The position numbers were made by a program, and so were the translations under genes. DNA of 64,000 nt, from assembly GCA_043778255.1 (NCBI GenBank), contig JAYWGN010000030.1, forward strand, positions 38,591-102,590, read 5' to 3'. The DNA comes from JAYWGN01 sp043778255 (GTDB taxonomy: Bacteria; Bacteroidota; Bacteroidia; Chitinophagales; Chitinophagaceae). Shown here piece by piece: positions 53,249 through 62,726 of the stretch (the stretch's first letter is position 1; each line of letters opens with the position of its first letter). The notes below the pieces were generated by a model. The model saw only the letters and a list, made by a program, of their open reading frames with translations. It was not told where the DNA came from and searched no databases.

Positions 53249-53896
53249 TCACTTACCTTGTAACACCAGCACATTTACAAAGCTAATTTCATCATCATAA
53301 TCAATTTCGTACTCAACATTGTTAACACAAAAGGGTAATAGTTTTTCAACAAAAGGCTTAGCCATTAAGCGTTGTGGTGTGGCTAGTAGTATAGTTGAGC
53401 CTTCGGCTAAAAATTGTTGGAAGATGTTGTACAACATATCAAATTGTGTACTGTCATAATTAACATCACTCATTAATAAAATATCGGTAGGTAAAGTACC
53501 GTTAATGCTGTTCCAATTGAGTACTGCTGTGGTACAGTTAGTTAAGCCGTTAAGAGTAACAGATTGTTGTATGTACTGTAGGGCTTCACTCACATAATCG
53601 GTACACAGTACTTGATTGGCATATTGTGCTGCTACTATACTTGGCAAACCTAAACCAGCAGCAAGTTCCAATACTTTTTTTTGGTGAAATAATGTAGGGT
53701 TAGCCGCTATAAATTTACTTAATGCTATGGCACTATGCCACACTTTGGCCCAATAGGGAAAGTTGGTATAGTTATTAGTAGCAAATAAATGATATTGAGT
53801 TTGTTGGTGGTAACTATTATACAGCAGCTGCTTATTAGGCACACAAAGCTGCACTTGCAATGTATTAAAGGTAAATGTGGTGGTTGGTGTTAGCAA
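53249..53896 (-). CDS. Class I SAM-dependent methyltransferase
   Basis: A 215-aa methyltransferase resembling the protein-lysine methyltransferase-like group (Methyltransf_16). The opening FPYWAKVWHSAIALSKFI precedes motif I VLELAAGLGLPSIVAAQYA (about residues 68-86), the acidic motif II end LCTDYVSEAL, the TDILLMSDVNYD block after a Trp-Asn (LNWNSI), and a final strand EISFVNVLVLQGK. The target is unknown. The start is TTG at 53896; upstream codons to the next stop contain no ATG. It follows the KAP NTPase on the same strand after 37 bases, so the two may be co-transcribed. Confidence 0.8.
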   Translation of the reverse strand: MLTPTTTFTFNTLQVQLCVPNKQLLYNSYHQQTQYHLFATNNYTNFPYWAKVWHSAIALSKFIAANPTLFHQKKVLELAAGLGLPSIVAAQYANQVLCTDYVSEALQYIQQSVTLNGLTNCTTAVLNWNSINGTLPTDILLMSDVNYDSTQFDMLYNIFQQFLAEGSTILLATPQRLMAKPFVEKLLPFCVNNVEYEIDYDDEISFVNVLVLQGK

Positions 53897-53933
53897 GGTG
53901 GTGATGACTATATATTAAGGTAAACACTAAATT

Positions 53934-56534
53934 TTATTTGTTTTCTATATAAAAACCTAAATGTCCTTCCCAATTAAATTCTATAGCTTTTCCATCTTTA
54001 TCTTTTACTAAATCGTAAAATTCTAAAACCTTTTGAATTGTTTTGTCCTTTTTTCTCTTGTCTAATTCTAAAAACAATAAGTCTGTATTTCCAAAAAAAA
54101 TATTTACGTCAGCATTACTTAAAATAAAATGATTATTTAGTTCACCAATTTGCCTTCTAACGCAATACTTCAATAGAAAATTAATATCTTTTTTTATAAT
54201 ATATTTTCTAATTTTTATTAAAATTATATCACTCGGAAATTTTATTAAATAAATAGACCAGTCAAAATGTTTTATACTTAATTGAAGTAATTTGCAATTA
54301 GCACAGTAATAAAATACTCTCCATAATACTTCAGATTCCATGTCGGGTGTATTTAACAATTTATTTAAGGTTTTTTCAAAATAAATTACCAATTCTTTGT
54401 ATTCTAGTTGGGTTAGTGAACCACTATTTTTAATATATATATTTGCAAAAGTTAATCTAATAAATTCGTCAACTGTATTATCATTTAAAATACTAATATT
54501 ATATTCATTCTCGCTGTTGTATGACTTTTTTAAGGTACTAAATTTGTTGTATTGCCTTTGTGATATGTAATAAATCGTATTAAGAATTCTATTGCCCCCA
54601 TTTAGAAACTGATTATTTTCTAAATCAGCAACATGAAACATTGAAAAAAGTATTTTTTTAAATGTTGGTACATCTGCAATCTCACCCATATTTTCAATTT
54701 TATTAAAATAATCATCTAAACATTTGGGAGTTCTTGCCCACAATACAACTTTTTCTTTTAATGTTATTAATGAACTTTCAATAGCTTCTTTAAAATCAAA
54801 TTCTGATATTTCATCTTCGCTTAATTTAAAATCAAAATATCGATTAAACATAATCGTGATTCTCATTGAATTAGGATTTAATTTTTCAAAATCGTTGTTA
54901 AAAATGTTATAATCTTTTTCATAATAATACTTATGTTGTTCATTTCTAAAAATTGCGAATAATAAAATTTTTATACTTTGAATTTCACTATTAATTAAGT
55001 TTAACTCTTTACATTCTTGTTCAAGCTTATCAAATAGTAAATTATCCTTTAAATAGTAAACACAAAAATTTGTATTATTTCCTATAGTTTTATTTGTATA
55101 ACTAAAATAGTCATCAGTTTTATATCCAATTAATCTATAAATTGAAGAGTGTTTATATCTTAATAATTGTAAATAGATAAAATCAACAAAATAAATATCT
55201 AATTTATTTTTAATACTTAATTTATCATAATTCGTTGAAAAAACATTCAAAAATCTTGTAACATCTCTAAAGTTTTCAAGCATACCGTATTGCATTAAAT
55301 TCAAATCTTTAAGATAAGATTGATGTTCAAATATTAAAATATTATTCAGCTTATTGATAACTAAGTCATTTAAATCACAGTATTTATAATCATACAAATG
55401 GAAATCATAATTAAATATTTTTTCTAAATATAAATGGGGATTATTAATTTCTAATATATCTAACTGACCAATAATATACTCTTTGTCATACCCAACTATA
55501 AAAATAGTTTTTTTAAAATCTGCTGCATTTCTAATTAATTTCAACACTTCAAAAATTTCTTCCTTTTTTAGTCTGTCTAAATCATCAATTATTATATATA
55601 TATTTTTATTAAGTTTTTCTAAGATTGAGTTAATACTTTTTTTAGTTTCAATAATAGATTTAGAATTATTGTTAAGGATGTTTTCTTCAATAATTGTTCC
55701 CAATTTAAACTCGTTTCCAACTTTTATTAACTCTGATAAGTAATTTTTTATAGTTAAGTTTATTCCAAAGTAATATTGAGAAATTTTACTTGAGATTTCT
55801 GTGAAATATCCCTTTATAATTAAATTACTATTTTCATACATCCAAGGCTTAAAATCTATGATAATATTATTTTTATCTATTTCTATTTTGCTTTTAATTT
55901 CATTTATAAATGTTGTTTTACCTGAACCCCATTTTCCTACAATTCCTAAAACAAATGGATAATTAGAAGTATTTGTAAGTTTTAATTTATTTACAATTAC
56001 CTCTATAAAATCTTTTCGACCTGTTGAAATTGTAGTTTCTTGTAGTGGAATATCTTGGAAATAGGGAGTAAATCGGCTTGTAATTTGTACACCTTGTAAA
56101 TTTTTATTTTTTTTAATGATTTTTATTACTCGAGTTATTGGAAATATAAGTACAATTAAAAAAAGTACATCGAAAAAATTGATGAAAACAAATTTAATTA
56201 CATTAATTCTGTAAAAATTAATATCAAAATTAAATCTAATAATTAAGTATACTAAAGCTAAACTTATTACCCATACTACGAATTCATTAGAAAACATAAT
56301 AGAATATATTTTAAAGCTGAATAAAATTATGAAGATTAAAACAGTAAATAAAAAGGAAAATTGAAACCAAGTTGTAGAAAAATAATCACTTTCAAAACTA
56401 AAATTTTGATATAACTTTTCGAGTGAGTTTGGTTTAATAATATGTAAAATAACTAAAATAATTTGCCACTTATATTGTTTCAAATAATCAAACAACAGTA
56501 TAATTTTATTTTCTGATTTTTTTATTCTAGTCAT
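53934..56534 (-). CDS. KAP-family membrane P-loop NTPase
   Basis: An 866-aa KAP-type P-loop NTPase. The N-terminal ~150 residues contain about four hydrophobic segments (FSFLFTVLIFIILFSFKIY, VVWVISLALVYLIIRF, FVFINFFDVLFLIVLIF and a weaker one before them). The NTPase domain follows with Walker A GIVGKWGSGKTTFINEI at about 200, Walker B IYIIIDDLDRLKKEE at about 318, and a sensor-like TIFIVGYDKEYI. The C-terminal ~450 residues are a divergent helical region with no named domain. KAP NTPases are membrane-associated and some act in phage exclusion (PifA type). The gene is visibly more A+T-rich, with Ile/Asn/Lys/Phe-heavy coding, than the genes around it, consistent with horizontal acquisition. 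A methyltransferase gene follows on the same strand. Confidence 0.85.
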   Translation of the reverse strand: MTRIKKSENKIILLFDYLKQYKWQIILVILHIIKPNSLEKLYQNFSFESDYFSTTWFQFSFLFTVLIFIILFSFKIYSIMFSNEFVVWVISLALVYLIIRFNFDINFYRINVIKFVFINFFDVLFLIVLIFPITRVIKIIKKNKNLQGVQITSRFTPYFQDIPLQETTISTGRKDFIEVIVNKLKLTNTSNYPFVLGIVGKWGSGKTTFINEIKSKIEIDKNNIIIDFKPWMYENSNLIIKGYFTEISSKISQYYFGINLTIKNYLSELIKVGNEFKLGTIIEENILNNNSKSIIETKKSINSILEKLNKNIYIIIDDLDRLKKEEIFEVLKLIRNAADFKKTIFIVGYDKEYIIGQLDILEINNPHLYLEKIFNYDFHLYDYKYCDLNDLVINKLNNILIFEHQSYLKDLNLMQYGMLENFRDVTRFLNVFSTNYDKLSIKNKLDIYFVDFIYLQLLRYKHSSIYRLIGYKTDDYFSYTNKTIGNNTNFCVYYLKDNLLFDKLEQECKELNLINSEIQSIKILLFAIFRNEQHKYYYEKDYNIFNNDFEKLNPNSMRITIMFNRYFDFKLSEDEISEFDFKEAIESSLITLKEKVVLWARTPKCLDDYFNKIENMGEIADVPTFKKILFSMFHVADLENNQFLNGGNRILNTIYYISQRQYNKFSTLKKSYNSENEYNISILNDNTVDEFIRLTFANIYIKNSGSLTQLEYKELVIYFEKTLNKLLNTPDMESEVLWRVFYYCANCKLLQLSIKHFDWSIYLIKFPSDIILIKIRKYIIKKDINFLLKYCVRRQIGELNNHFILSNADVNIFFGNTDLLFLELDKRKKDKTIQKVLEFYDLVKDKDGKAIEFNWEGHLGFYIENK

Positions 56535-57101
56535 CTATAATTAAATATTTAAAAAATAATAAATTGCTAATTATTTTGCAAATCCTAATTAGTTTCAAGT
56601 TCAATATTTATAAAATTAATTCAATTTAACTAAACCGATATTATGATTTTGATTGTATTATAAATAATGTAGCATTGGTAACTATATACAAACATAAGTA
56701 ACCAAACTGTGGCGACAAAAAAGCTACATTGAAAATATAATGCTGAATGGCTGCACCGCTTAATGAAATAACACCTACGAAGCCAAAGGCTGAGTGGGTT
56801 TATGTAATGGGCGGTGAACCAAAGCTGCACAAAGGTTTGCTGTTGACAGCCCCAAAATATGAATATAATAACTCAAATTACCTTACCTTTGCACCGCCTT
56901 AGTAAAAAAAAAACGATAGTGCAGCATCTTATTGTTATAAAAGCTAGGCGACTATGAGAGCATAAAAAAAATATAAAAGCCCCCTTAAACTCTTCAATAC
57001 ATGAAGCAAACTATTATACATGGGGACTTTATAGCCTAATAACTATTAGGGTTATTCACTTTTAAAAAAAATTTTTTTTTCAATAATTTATAATTTAAAA
57101 A
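56535..57101. other. 567-base gap between KAP gene and fusA; one small stop-bounded ORF
   Basis: The KAP-proximal part is plain AT-rich sequence. From about 56740 to 56902 the base composition becomes less AT-rich and a 51-codon frame (ATG 56747 to TAG 56902) reads MAAPLNEITPTKPKAEWVYV and onward to LTFAPP. I recognise no family, and it begins directly after a stop, so it may be a fragment of an older gene. The last ~150 bases before fusA contain long A and T runs (57060-57090) and presumably the fusA promoter, but no TAnnTTTG element was found. Confidence 0.5.
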
Positions 57102-59249
57102 ATGGCAGATTTAAAATTTCAAAGAAACTTTGGTATTGCAGCACATATTGATGCGGGCAAAACAACTACTACGGAACGTATATTGCGTTACACCGGTATG
57201 ATTCACAAAATAGGTGAAGTACACGACGGTGCAGCTACCACCGATTGGATGGAGCAAGAAAAAGAAAGAGGTATTACCATTACATCGGCGGCTGTGAGCT
57301 GTGTATGGAACTTTCCTACCGATAAAGGTGTGAAAGATGCGAATACTAAAAATTATAATTTTAATATAATTGATACTCCTGGCCACGTGGACTTTACTGT
57401 AGAAGTAGAACGTAGTATGAGAGTATTAGACGGTCTAATTGCCTTATTTAGTGCGGTGGATGGTGTAGAGCCACAAAGCGAAACTGTATGGCGCCAAGCT
57501 AACCGATACAATGTACCTCGTATAGGATTTGTAAATAAAATGGATAGAAGCGGTGCTGACTTTTTGAATGTAGTAAAGCAAGTACGTGAAATGCTAGGTA
57601 GCAAAGCCGTGCCTTTACAATTGCCAATAGGTGCCGAAGATGACTTTATAGGAGTTGTTGACTTAATAAAAATGAAGGGTATAATATGGCACATGGAAAC
57701 TGAAGGTATGACCTTTGACGAAATAGAAGTACCTGCCGATATGGTGGAGGAAGCTAACGAATGGAGAGCTCAACTTGTAGAAGCCGTAGCTGAGTACGAT
57801 GATACGTTGATGGAAAAATTTTTTGAAGATCCTAACAGCATTAGCGAAGATGAAATACACGAAGCTGTACGTAGAGCAACTTGCGACCTTAGTATAGTAC
57901 CGATGATGTGCGGTAGCTCATTTAAAAACAAAGGTGTACAAACTGCCTTAGATGGTGTATGCCGTTACTTACCTAGCCCAATAGAGGTTGGTGCTGTAAA
58001 AGGTACTGACCCTGATACAGGTGAGGAAATAAGCCGTGAACCCGATGCTAAAGCTCCATTTGCTGCATTAGCATTTAAAATAATGACCGATCCTTTTGTG
58101 GGTCGCCTTGCATTTTTTAGGTGCTACAGTGGTAGGTTAGATAGTGGTAGCTATGTACGTAATGTACGTAGTGGCAAAAATGAAAGAATTAGCCGTATAA
58201 TGAAAATGTTTGCTAACAAACAAAACCCTGTTGACTTTATAGAAGCTGGCGATATAGGTGCAGCTGTTGGCTTTAAAGAAATAAAAACAGGTGATACCTT
58301 ATGCGACGAAAAGCATTTGATTACACTTGAAAATATGTTTATACCCGAACCCGTAATTAGTATTGCAGTAGAGCCAAAAACTCAGGTTGATGTTGATAAA
58401 ATGGGAATGGCCATAAGCAAATTGGTAGAGGAAGATCCTACACTTAGGGTACGTACCGATGAGGAAACAGGACAAACAATACTTAGTGGTATGGGTGAAT
58501 TGCACTTGGAGATTATTGTAGATAGAATGCGAAGAGAATTTAAAGTAGAAATAAACCAAGGTGCACCAATGGTGGCTTACAAAGAGGCTTTTCAAAATAC
58601 TATTGCACACCGTGAGGTATTGAAAAAGCAAAGTGGTGGTAGAGGTAAATTTGCCGATATACAATTTGACCTTGGCCCAGCCGATGAGGAGTGGATAAAA
58701 GAAAACGAAGGCAAATCGTTTCAATTTGTAAATGATTTGTTTGGTGGTAGCATACCTAAGGAGTTTGTACCTGCCATTAACAAAGGGTTTGAAACTAGTA
58801 TGACAAGTGGTGTACTAGCTAGTTACCCCGTAGTAAGTATGAAAGTAAGGGTATATGATGGTAGCTACCATGATGTGGACAGCGATGCTATGAGCTTTGA
58901 ATTATGTGCTAAAAGTGCCTTTAGAGAAGCTGGTAAAAAAGCAAAACCAGTATTACTTGAACCTATTATGAAAATAGAGGTAGTAACACCCGACCAATAT
59001 ATGGGCGATGTAACAGGTGACCTTAACAGACGTAGAGGTATGCTTGAAGGTATGGATACTAAAGGTAATGCCCAGGTTATAAAAGCTAAAGTACCGCTAA
59101 GCGAAATGTTTGGTTATGTAACCCAACTACGAAGCCTTAGTAGTGGTAGAGCTACAAGCACCATGGAATTTAGCCACTATAGCCCTGCACCTAACAATAT
59201 AGCCTTAGAAGTAATAGCTAAAGTAAAAGGTAAAAAAGCTGAAGATTAA
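57102..59249 (+). CDS. fusA: Elongation factor G
   Basis: A 715-aa translational GTPase that drives ribosomal translocation after peptide transfer and helps recycle ribosomes. G1 is AHIDAGKTT (residues 14-22), switch I is GITITSAAVS, G3 is DTPGHVD and G4 is NKMD. Domains II-V follow (PFAALAFKIMTDPFVGRLAF, GMGELHLEIIVDRM, YMGDVTGDLNRRRG). Length is normal for Bacteroidota. It is not in the usual str operon here: no rpsL or rpsG is present, so this is a separate locus or a second EF-G paralogue. Codon use appears less AT-biased than in the accessory genes upstream. A strong terminator follows. Confidence 0.97.
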   Translation: MADLKFQRNFGIAAHIDAGKTTTTERILRYTGMIHKIGEVHDGAATTDWMEQEKERGITITSAAVSCVWNFPTDKGVKDANTKNYNFNIIDTPGHVDFTVEVERSMRVLDGLIALFSAVDGVEPQSETVWRQANRYNVPRIGFVNKMDRSGADFLNVVKQVREMLGSKAVPLQLPIGAEDDFIGVVDLIKMKGIIWHMETEGMTFDEIEVPADMVEEANEWRAQLVEAVAEYDDTLMEKFFEDPNSISEDEIHEAVRRATCDLSIVPMMCGSSFKNKGVQTALDGVCRYLPSPIEVGAVKGTDPDTGEEISREPDAKAPFAALAFKIMTDPFVGRLAFFRCYSGRLDSGSYVRNVRSGKNERISRIMKMFANKQNPVDFIEAGDIGAAVGFKEIKTGDTLCDEKHLITLENMFIPEPVISIAVEPKTQVDVDKMGMAISKLVEEDPTLRVRTDEETGQTILSGMGELHLEIIVDRMRREFKVEINQGAPMVAYKEAFQNTIAHREVLKKQSGGRGKFADIQFDLGPADEEWIKENEGKSFQFVNDLFGGSIPKEFVPAINKGFETSMTSGVLASYPVVSMKVRVYDGSYHDVDSDAMSFELCAKSAFREAGKKAKPVLLEPIMKIEVVTPDQYMGDVTGDLNRRRGMLEGMDTKGNAQVIKAKVPLSEMFGYVTQLRSLSSGRATSTMEFSHYSPAPNNIALEVIAKVKGKKAED

Positions 59250-59271
59250 TGTAATAATTAATTAAAAATAT

Positions 59272-59307
59272 AAACCACCACTTACAAAAAAAGTGGTGGT
59301 TTTTTTA
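59272..59307 (+). terminator. Rho-independent terminator of fusA
   Basis: Perfect 12-base arms, AAACCACCACTT at 59272-59283 and AAGTGGTGGTTT at 59291-59302, with a 7-base loop and a T-run to 59307, 22 bases after the fusA stop. Confidence 0.95.
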
Positions 59308-59420
59308 TGTGAGTATCTGGTGCATTATATGTAAAAAAAAATATGTTGTTGAACTGATATTATATAGTTACAATGCTATGTAGTGTAATAAATTAATTAA
59401 AAACTATTACCCTAACCCCA

Positions 59421-59456
59421 AAAAAAAATCCCCAACATAAAAAATTGCTGGGGATT
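59421..59456 (-). terminator. Rho-independent terminator of glnN
   Basis: On the minus strand, AATCCCCA (59456-59449) pairs with TGGGGATT (59434-59427), followed by a run of T to 59421. It lies 21 bases beyond the glnN stop. Confidence 0.9.
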
Positions 59457-59477
59457 AATGTATAAAGTAAACTTAGC

Positions 59478-61664
59478 TTATTTTAAAAACAATAGTTCTC
59501 TATACTTTGGTAAGTACCAATTATTGTCATCTACCAGCATCTCTAATTTATCTACTCGGTATCTTATACCTTCAAAGTAAGTTTTTACGGTATCGCAATA
59601 AGCAATGGCCATATCTCTTGTATTAGTTAGGTTGTTAGCGGCTTTACGGGCAGCTATTAGCTTTTCCACATCATCACTAATTACTTGTATATGCTCATTT
59701 ATTTTTTCCAATATTTGTAATTGGTTGCTATAATTTTTTTCGCTTATGCCAATATCTTTCAAGCCTTTTATATTACTTATAAGTATATTTTGGTATTTTA
59801 ATGCACTAGGTATTATATGGCTAGTACACAATTCGCCCATTATACGAGCCTCTATTTGTACTTTTTTTATGTACTTCTCCAATTCTATTTCGTGCCTTGC
59901 TTCTATTTCGCTGTGGCTATACACTTTATGTTTGGTGTACAAATCCATTGCTTTTTTGCTTACCATAGCATCTAATGCAAGTGGTGTAGTTTTTACATTT
60001 GGCAAACCCCGTTTGGCTGCTTCGGCCTCCCACTCCGCACTGTAGCCGTCGCCTTCAAACAGTACATTTTTACTATCAACAATATATTGGCGTATAGTTT
60101 GCAATATGGCTACTTCTTTTTTCTCTCCTTTTTCAATAAGTGCATCTACATCTTTTTTAAAACTTGTTAATGTATCGGCAACTATTGTATTTAACACTGT
60201 CATTGGGTTGGCACAGTTTTGTGTACTACCCACTGCTCTAAATTCAAATTTATTGCCTGTAAAGGCAAATGGCGAAGTTCTGTTTCTATCCGTATTATCG
60301 AGTAGCAATTCGGGTATGCTTTTGTGTAGGTCTAACTTAAGTATAGCTTCATCTTGTTCGTCAAATTTGTCGCCTACTCTAGTTTCAATATCGTTCAATA
60401 CATTACTTAAATAATGCCCTGCAAATACCGATATTATAGCAGGTGGAGCTTCGTTAGCACCCAACCTGTGGTCGTTACCGGCACCGGCTATGCTTGCCCT
60501 AAGTAGTTCGCTATAGTCATGTACAGCCTTTATGGTATTTACAAAAAAGGTAAGAAACATTAAATTTGTTTTTGGCGTTTTGCCTGGTGCTAACAAATTA
60601 ATACCCGTATCGGTTGCCATACTCCAGTTGTTATGCTTGCCACTACCATTAATGCCAGCAAATGGCTTTTCGTGTAGCAATATTTTAAGGCTATGCCTAC
60701 GGGCTACCCTATCCATAATATCCATTAGCAAAGTGTTGTGATCCACTGCCACACTTACTTCTTCAAATATTGGTGCACACTCAAACTGACCAGGTGCTAC
60801 CTCGTTATGCCTTGTACGTAAGGGTATGCCAAGCTTGTAACTTTCCTCTTCAAAATCTCTCATAAATGCATACACCCTTTCTGGTATGCTACCAAAATAA
60901 TGATCGTCCAACTGTTGCCCTTTGGCAGGTGCATGCCCAAATACGGTACGGCCAGTTAAAGTAATATCGGGTCTGGCATTGGCCAAAGCTGCATCTATTA
61001 TAAAGTACTCTTGTTCCCAACCTAAAGTAGCTGTAACTTTTTGTATATTTTTATCAAAATAATTACATACATCTACTGCCGATTTGCCCAAGGCTTCCAA
61101 TGCTTTAAGTAAGGGTGCTTTATAATCTAAACTTTCGCCAGTATAAGCAACAAATATGGTAGGAATGCACAAGGTTTTTCCCAATCCAATTTCCATTATA
61201 AATGCAGGGCTGCTCGGATCCCAAGCAGTATAACCACGGGCTTCAAATGTGGCCCTTAACCCACCACTAGGAAAACTACTAGCATCGGGTTCTTGCTGTA
61301 TTAGTGCTGCACCATCAAATTCTTCAATGGCTGTACCATCGCTTTTTAGGGTAAAAAATGAGTCGTGTTTTTCGGCTGTGCTACCTGTAAGTGGCTGAAA
61401 CCAGTGTGTAAAATGGGTTACACCTTTACTTTCGGCCCATTGTCGCATACCGGCCCCTATTTGATTGGCAACGGCTCTATCAATTTTTTTACCACCTTTT
61501 ATGGAGTTATTCAAGCTTTTGTAACCCTCATCGCTCAAAAATTCTCTGGCTGTTTTTAGGGTAAATACATTTTCGCCAAATATTGCCGTTATTTTAGCCG
61601 TGTTTTTAACTTCCACATCGGGTTTGGTTGCTAATGCTTTAATGGCATCAAATCGTAAACTCAT
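59478..61664 (-). CDS. glnN: Glutamine synthetase type III
   Basis: A 728-aa type III glutamine synthetase, the long form typical of Bacteroidota and some Firmicutes and cyanobacteria, which makes glutamine from glutamate, ammonia and ATP. Family segments include the N-terminal FGENVFTLKTAREFLSDEGYK, then THWFQPLTGSTAEKHDSFF, LGWEQEYFIIDAALANARPD, RHNEVAPGQFECAPIFEEVSV, GINGSGKHNNWSMATDTGINLL in the ATP/glutamate site, and LDNTDRNRTSPFAFTGNKFEFRAVG. The C-terminal ~150-residue helical extension peculiar to type III is present. No PII (glnB), amtB or ntr genes are adjacent. Start ATG 61664, 18 bases after a TAnnTTTG element. Confidence 0.97.
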   Translation of the reverse strand: MSLRFDAIKALATKPDVEVKNTAKITAIFGENVFTLKTAREFLSDEGYKSLNNSIKGGKKIDRAVANQIGAGMRQWAESKGVTHFTHWFQPLTGSTAEKHDSFFTLKSDGTAIEEFDGAALIQQEPDASSFPSGGLRATFEARGYTAWDPSSPAFIMEIGLGKTLCIPTIFVAYTGESLDYKAPLLKALEALGKSAVDVCNYFDKNIQKVTATLGWEQEYFIIDAALANARPDITLTGRTVFGHAPAKGQQLDDHYFGSIPERVYAFMRDFEEESYKLGIPLRTRHNEVAPGQFECAPIFEEVSVAVDHNTLLMDIMDRVARRHSLKILLHEKPFAGINGSGKHNNWSMATDTGINLLAPGKTPKTNLMFLTFFVNTIKAVHDYSELLRASIAGAGNDHRLGANEAPPAIISVFAGHYLSNVLNDIETRVGDKFDEQDEAILKLDLHKSIPELLLDNTDRNRTSPFAFTGNKFEFRAVGSTQNCANPMTVLNTIVADTLTSFKKDVDALIEKGEKKEVAILQTIRQYIVDSKNVLFEGDGYSAEWEAEAAKRGLPNVKTTPLALDAMVSKKAMDLYTKHKVYSHSEIEARHEIELEKYIKKVQIEARIMGELCTSHIIPSALKYQNILISNIKGLKDIGISEKNYSNQLQILEKINEHIQVISDDVEKLIAARKAANNLTNTRDMAIAYCDTVKTYFEGIRYRVDKLEMLVDDNNWYLPKYRELLFLK

Positions 61665-61682
61665 AATTGAATTATTTTTTTA

Positions 61683-61690
61683 CAAAATTA
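61683..61690 (-). promoter_or_regulatory. Putative -7 promoter element for glnN
   Basis: The minus-strand reading TAATTTTG matches TAnnTTTG and ends 18 bases before the glnN ATG at 61664. Confidence 0.45.
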
Positions 61691-61911
61691 CATTTTTAAA
61701 TAAGAAAAACTAATAATTATTACATTTTTATTAATTTTTTTATATTTTATTACATAAAAAATAATTTTTACTATATACTACTGCAAATTATTAAATATAT
61801 TTTAAATATTAATGTGTTTTTAACTTAGGTTAAATGTGCCACTTTTTGGTTAGGTTGGTATAGAATATTGGTACTAGAAAATATCGCCTATATTGGAATA
61901 ACGAAACCTTT

Positions 61912-61933
61912 CAACAAAAATTAAGATAGAAAT
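61912..61933. repeat. 22-bp direct repeat, copy 1
   Basis: Begins CAACAAAAATTAAGATAGAA and is identical over 22 bases to 62386-62407; similarity continues more weakly for about 30 bases beyond (GTGAGATATTG versus GTGAGCTATTA). The pair brackets the small secreted-protein gene at 62019. Confidence 0.8.
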
Positions 61934-62018
61934 TTTTTAGGTAGGTGAGATATTGTTTTTTATACATAACTTACAGTTACAAATATTAAACTATTTAAAC
62001 TTATTATAAATCAGTTTT

Positions 62019-62348
62019 ATGACCAAAATATTTATACTGTCTGTTGTGTTCGCATCATTTAGCTACTCTATAAATGCACAAAAAAATAGGTTTGTTGATT
62101 CCTTAAAATATGATTTAACAAATATTAGTATCGATAATTTTGAAAGCTATAAGTCGTTTGCTATATTAAAAAAAAGTAATCAAATAGACAGTACTACAAT
62201 AGCTTTAGTTGACAATAAGTTTATGTACTTAAACGACCAAGCATTTAAACAAATAAAAACAGAACAAATTGCTTCATTACAGATTATTACCAATAGCATT
62301 AAAGAGTTGAGATTTAACAAACTTGTAATAATAATTTTAAAAAAATAA
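62019..62348 (+). CDS. Small exported protein of unknown function
   Basis: A 109-aa protein with a clear signal peptide (MTKIFILSVVFASFSYSINAQ) and a mature part of about 88 residues of alternating polar/hydrophobic sequence (DLTNISIDNFESYKSFAILKKSN, STTIALVDNKFMYLNDQAFKQIKTEQIASLQI), ending in a basic stretch (FNKLVIIILKK). I do not recognise it. It is flanked by 22-base direct repeats (61912 and 62386), which could mark insertion or local duplication. No promoter element was found. Confidence 0.6.
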   Translation: MTKIFILSVVFASFSYSINAQKNRFVDSLKYDLTNISIDNFESYKSFAILKKSNQIDSTTIALVDNKFMYLNDQAFKQIKTEQIASLQIITNSIKELRFNKLVIIILKK

Positions 62349-62385
62349 AAAGTTATTAATCTTCTAAAGAAATCAATTAGCCTTG

Positions 62386-62407
62386 CAACAAAAATTAAGA
62401 TAGAAAT
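62386..62407. repeat. 22-bp direct repeat, copy 2
   Basis: Identical over 22 bases to 61912-61933 and in the same orientation, 474 bases downstream, bracketing the small exported-protein gene. Confidence 0.8.
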
Positions 62408-62544
62408 CGCTTTAATTATGTGAGCTATTATTTTGAAATGTACTAACAATGTATTTGTGCTTAATGCCATTAAGTTCTCTTAACTTTGGAGTAATAATGT
62501 TGTGCATAGTTGTAGTAATGAGTAAACTTTATTATGCTGTATAA

Positions 62545-62562
62545 GCTATGCCGAGACCCTAA
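62545..62562. repeat. Fragment related to the 63.9-kb hairpin element
   Basis: GCTATGCCGAGACCCTAA differs at two of 18 bases from GCTTTGCCGAGACCCCAA at 63941-63958. The opposite arm is absent here, so it is a partial or decayed copy. Confidence 0.5.
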
Positions 62563-62726
62563 TTGTTAGTAGTATAAAAATTGAAAAATATAAATTGATA
62601 GGGGATTTTTTAGAAACCAAAAGACTTTATTGAAAAGAAAAATACTAAAAGTGAATTAGTAAACTTTATGGATGCTTATTTATAAACCTTAAAAACAAAA
62701 TTGGCCTTGCCAAATAATACTATACT

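Larger units (their letters stand above)
61665..62018. other. 354-base gap upstream of glnN; AT-rich, with one repeat half
   Basis: The glnN-proximal end carries its promoter-like element (61683-61690). The middle is almost pure A/T with no ORF. The far end holds the first copy of a 22-base direct repeat (61912-61933) shared with 62386-62407. I see no RNA gene or other regulatory structure here. Confidence 0.6.
62349..62726. other. 378-base gap holding repeat copy 2 and a hairpin-element fragment
   Basis: Contains the second 22-base direct repeat (62386-62407) and an 18-base piece (62545-62562) matching the arm of the hairpin element at 63899-63968. Near 62617-62684 a short stretch reads as KDFIEKKNTKSELVNFMDAYL before a stop, possibly the tail of a lost gene. 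No complete gene is seen. Confidence 0.5.

Noticed and set aside
56747..56902. 51-codon ORF MAAPLNEITPTKPKAEWVYV...
   Set aside because: No recognised family, starts right after a stop, no promoter element; kept only as a note on the gap.
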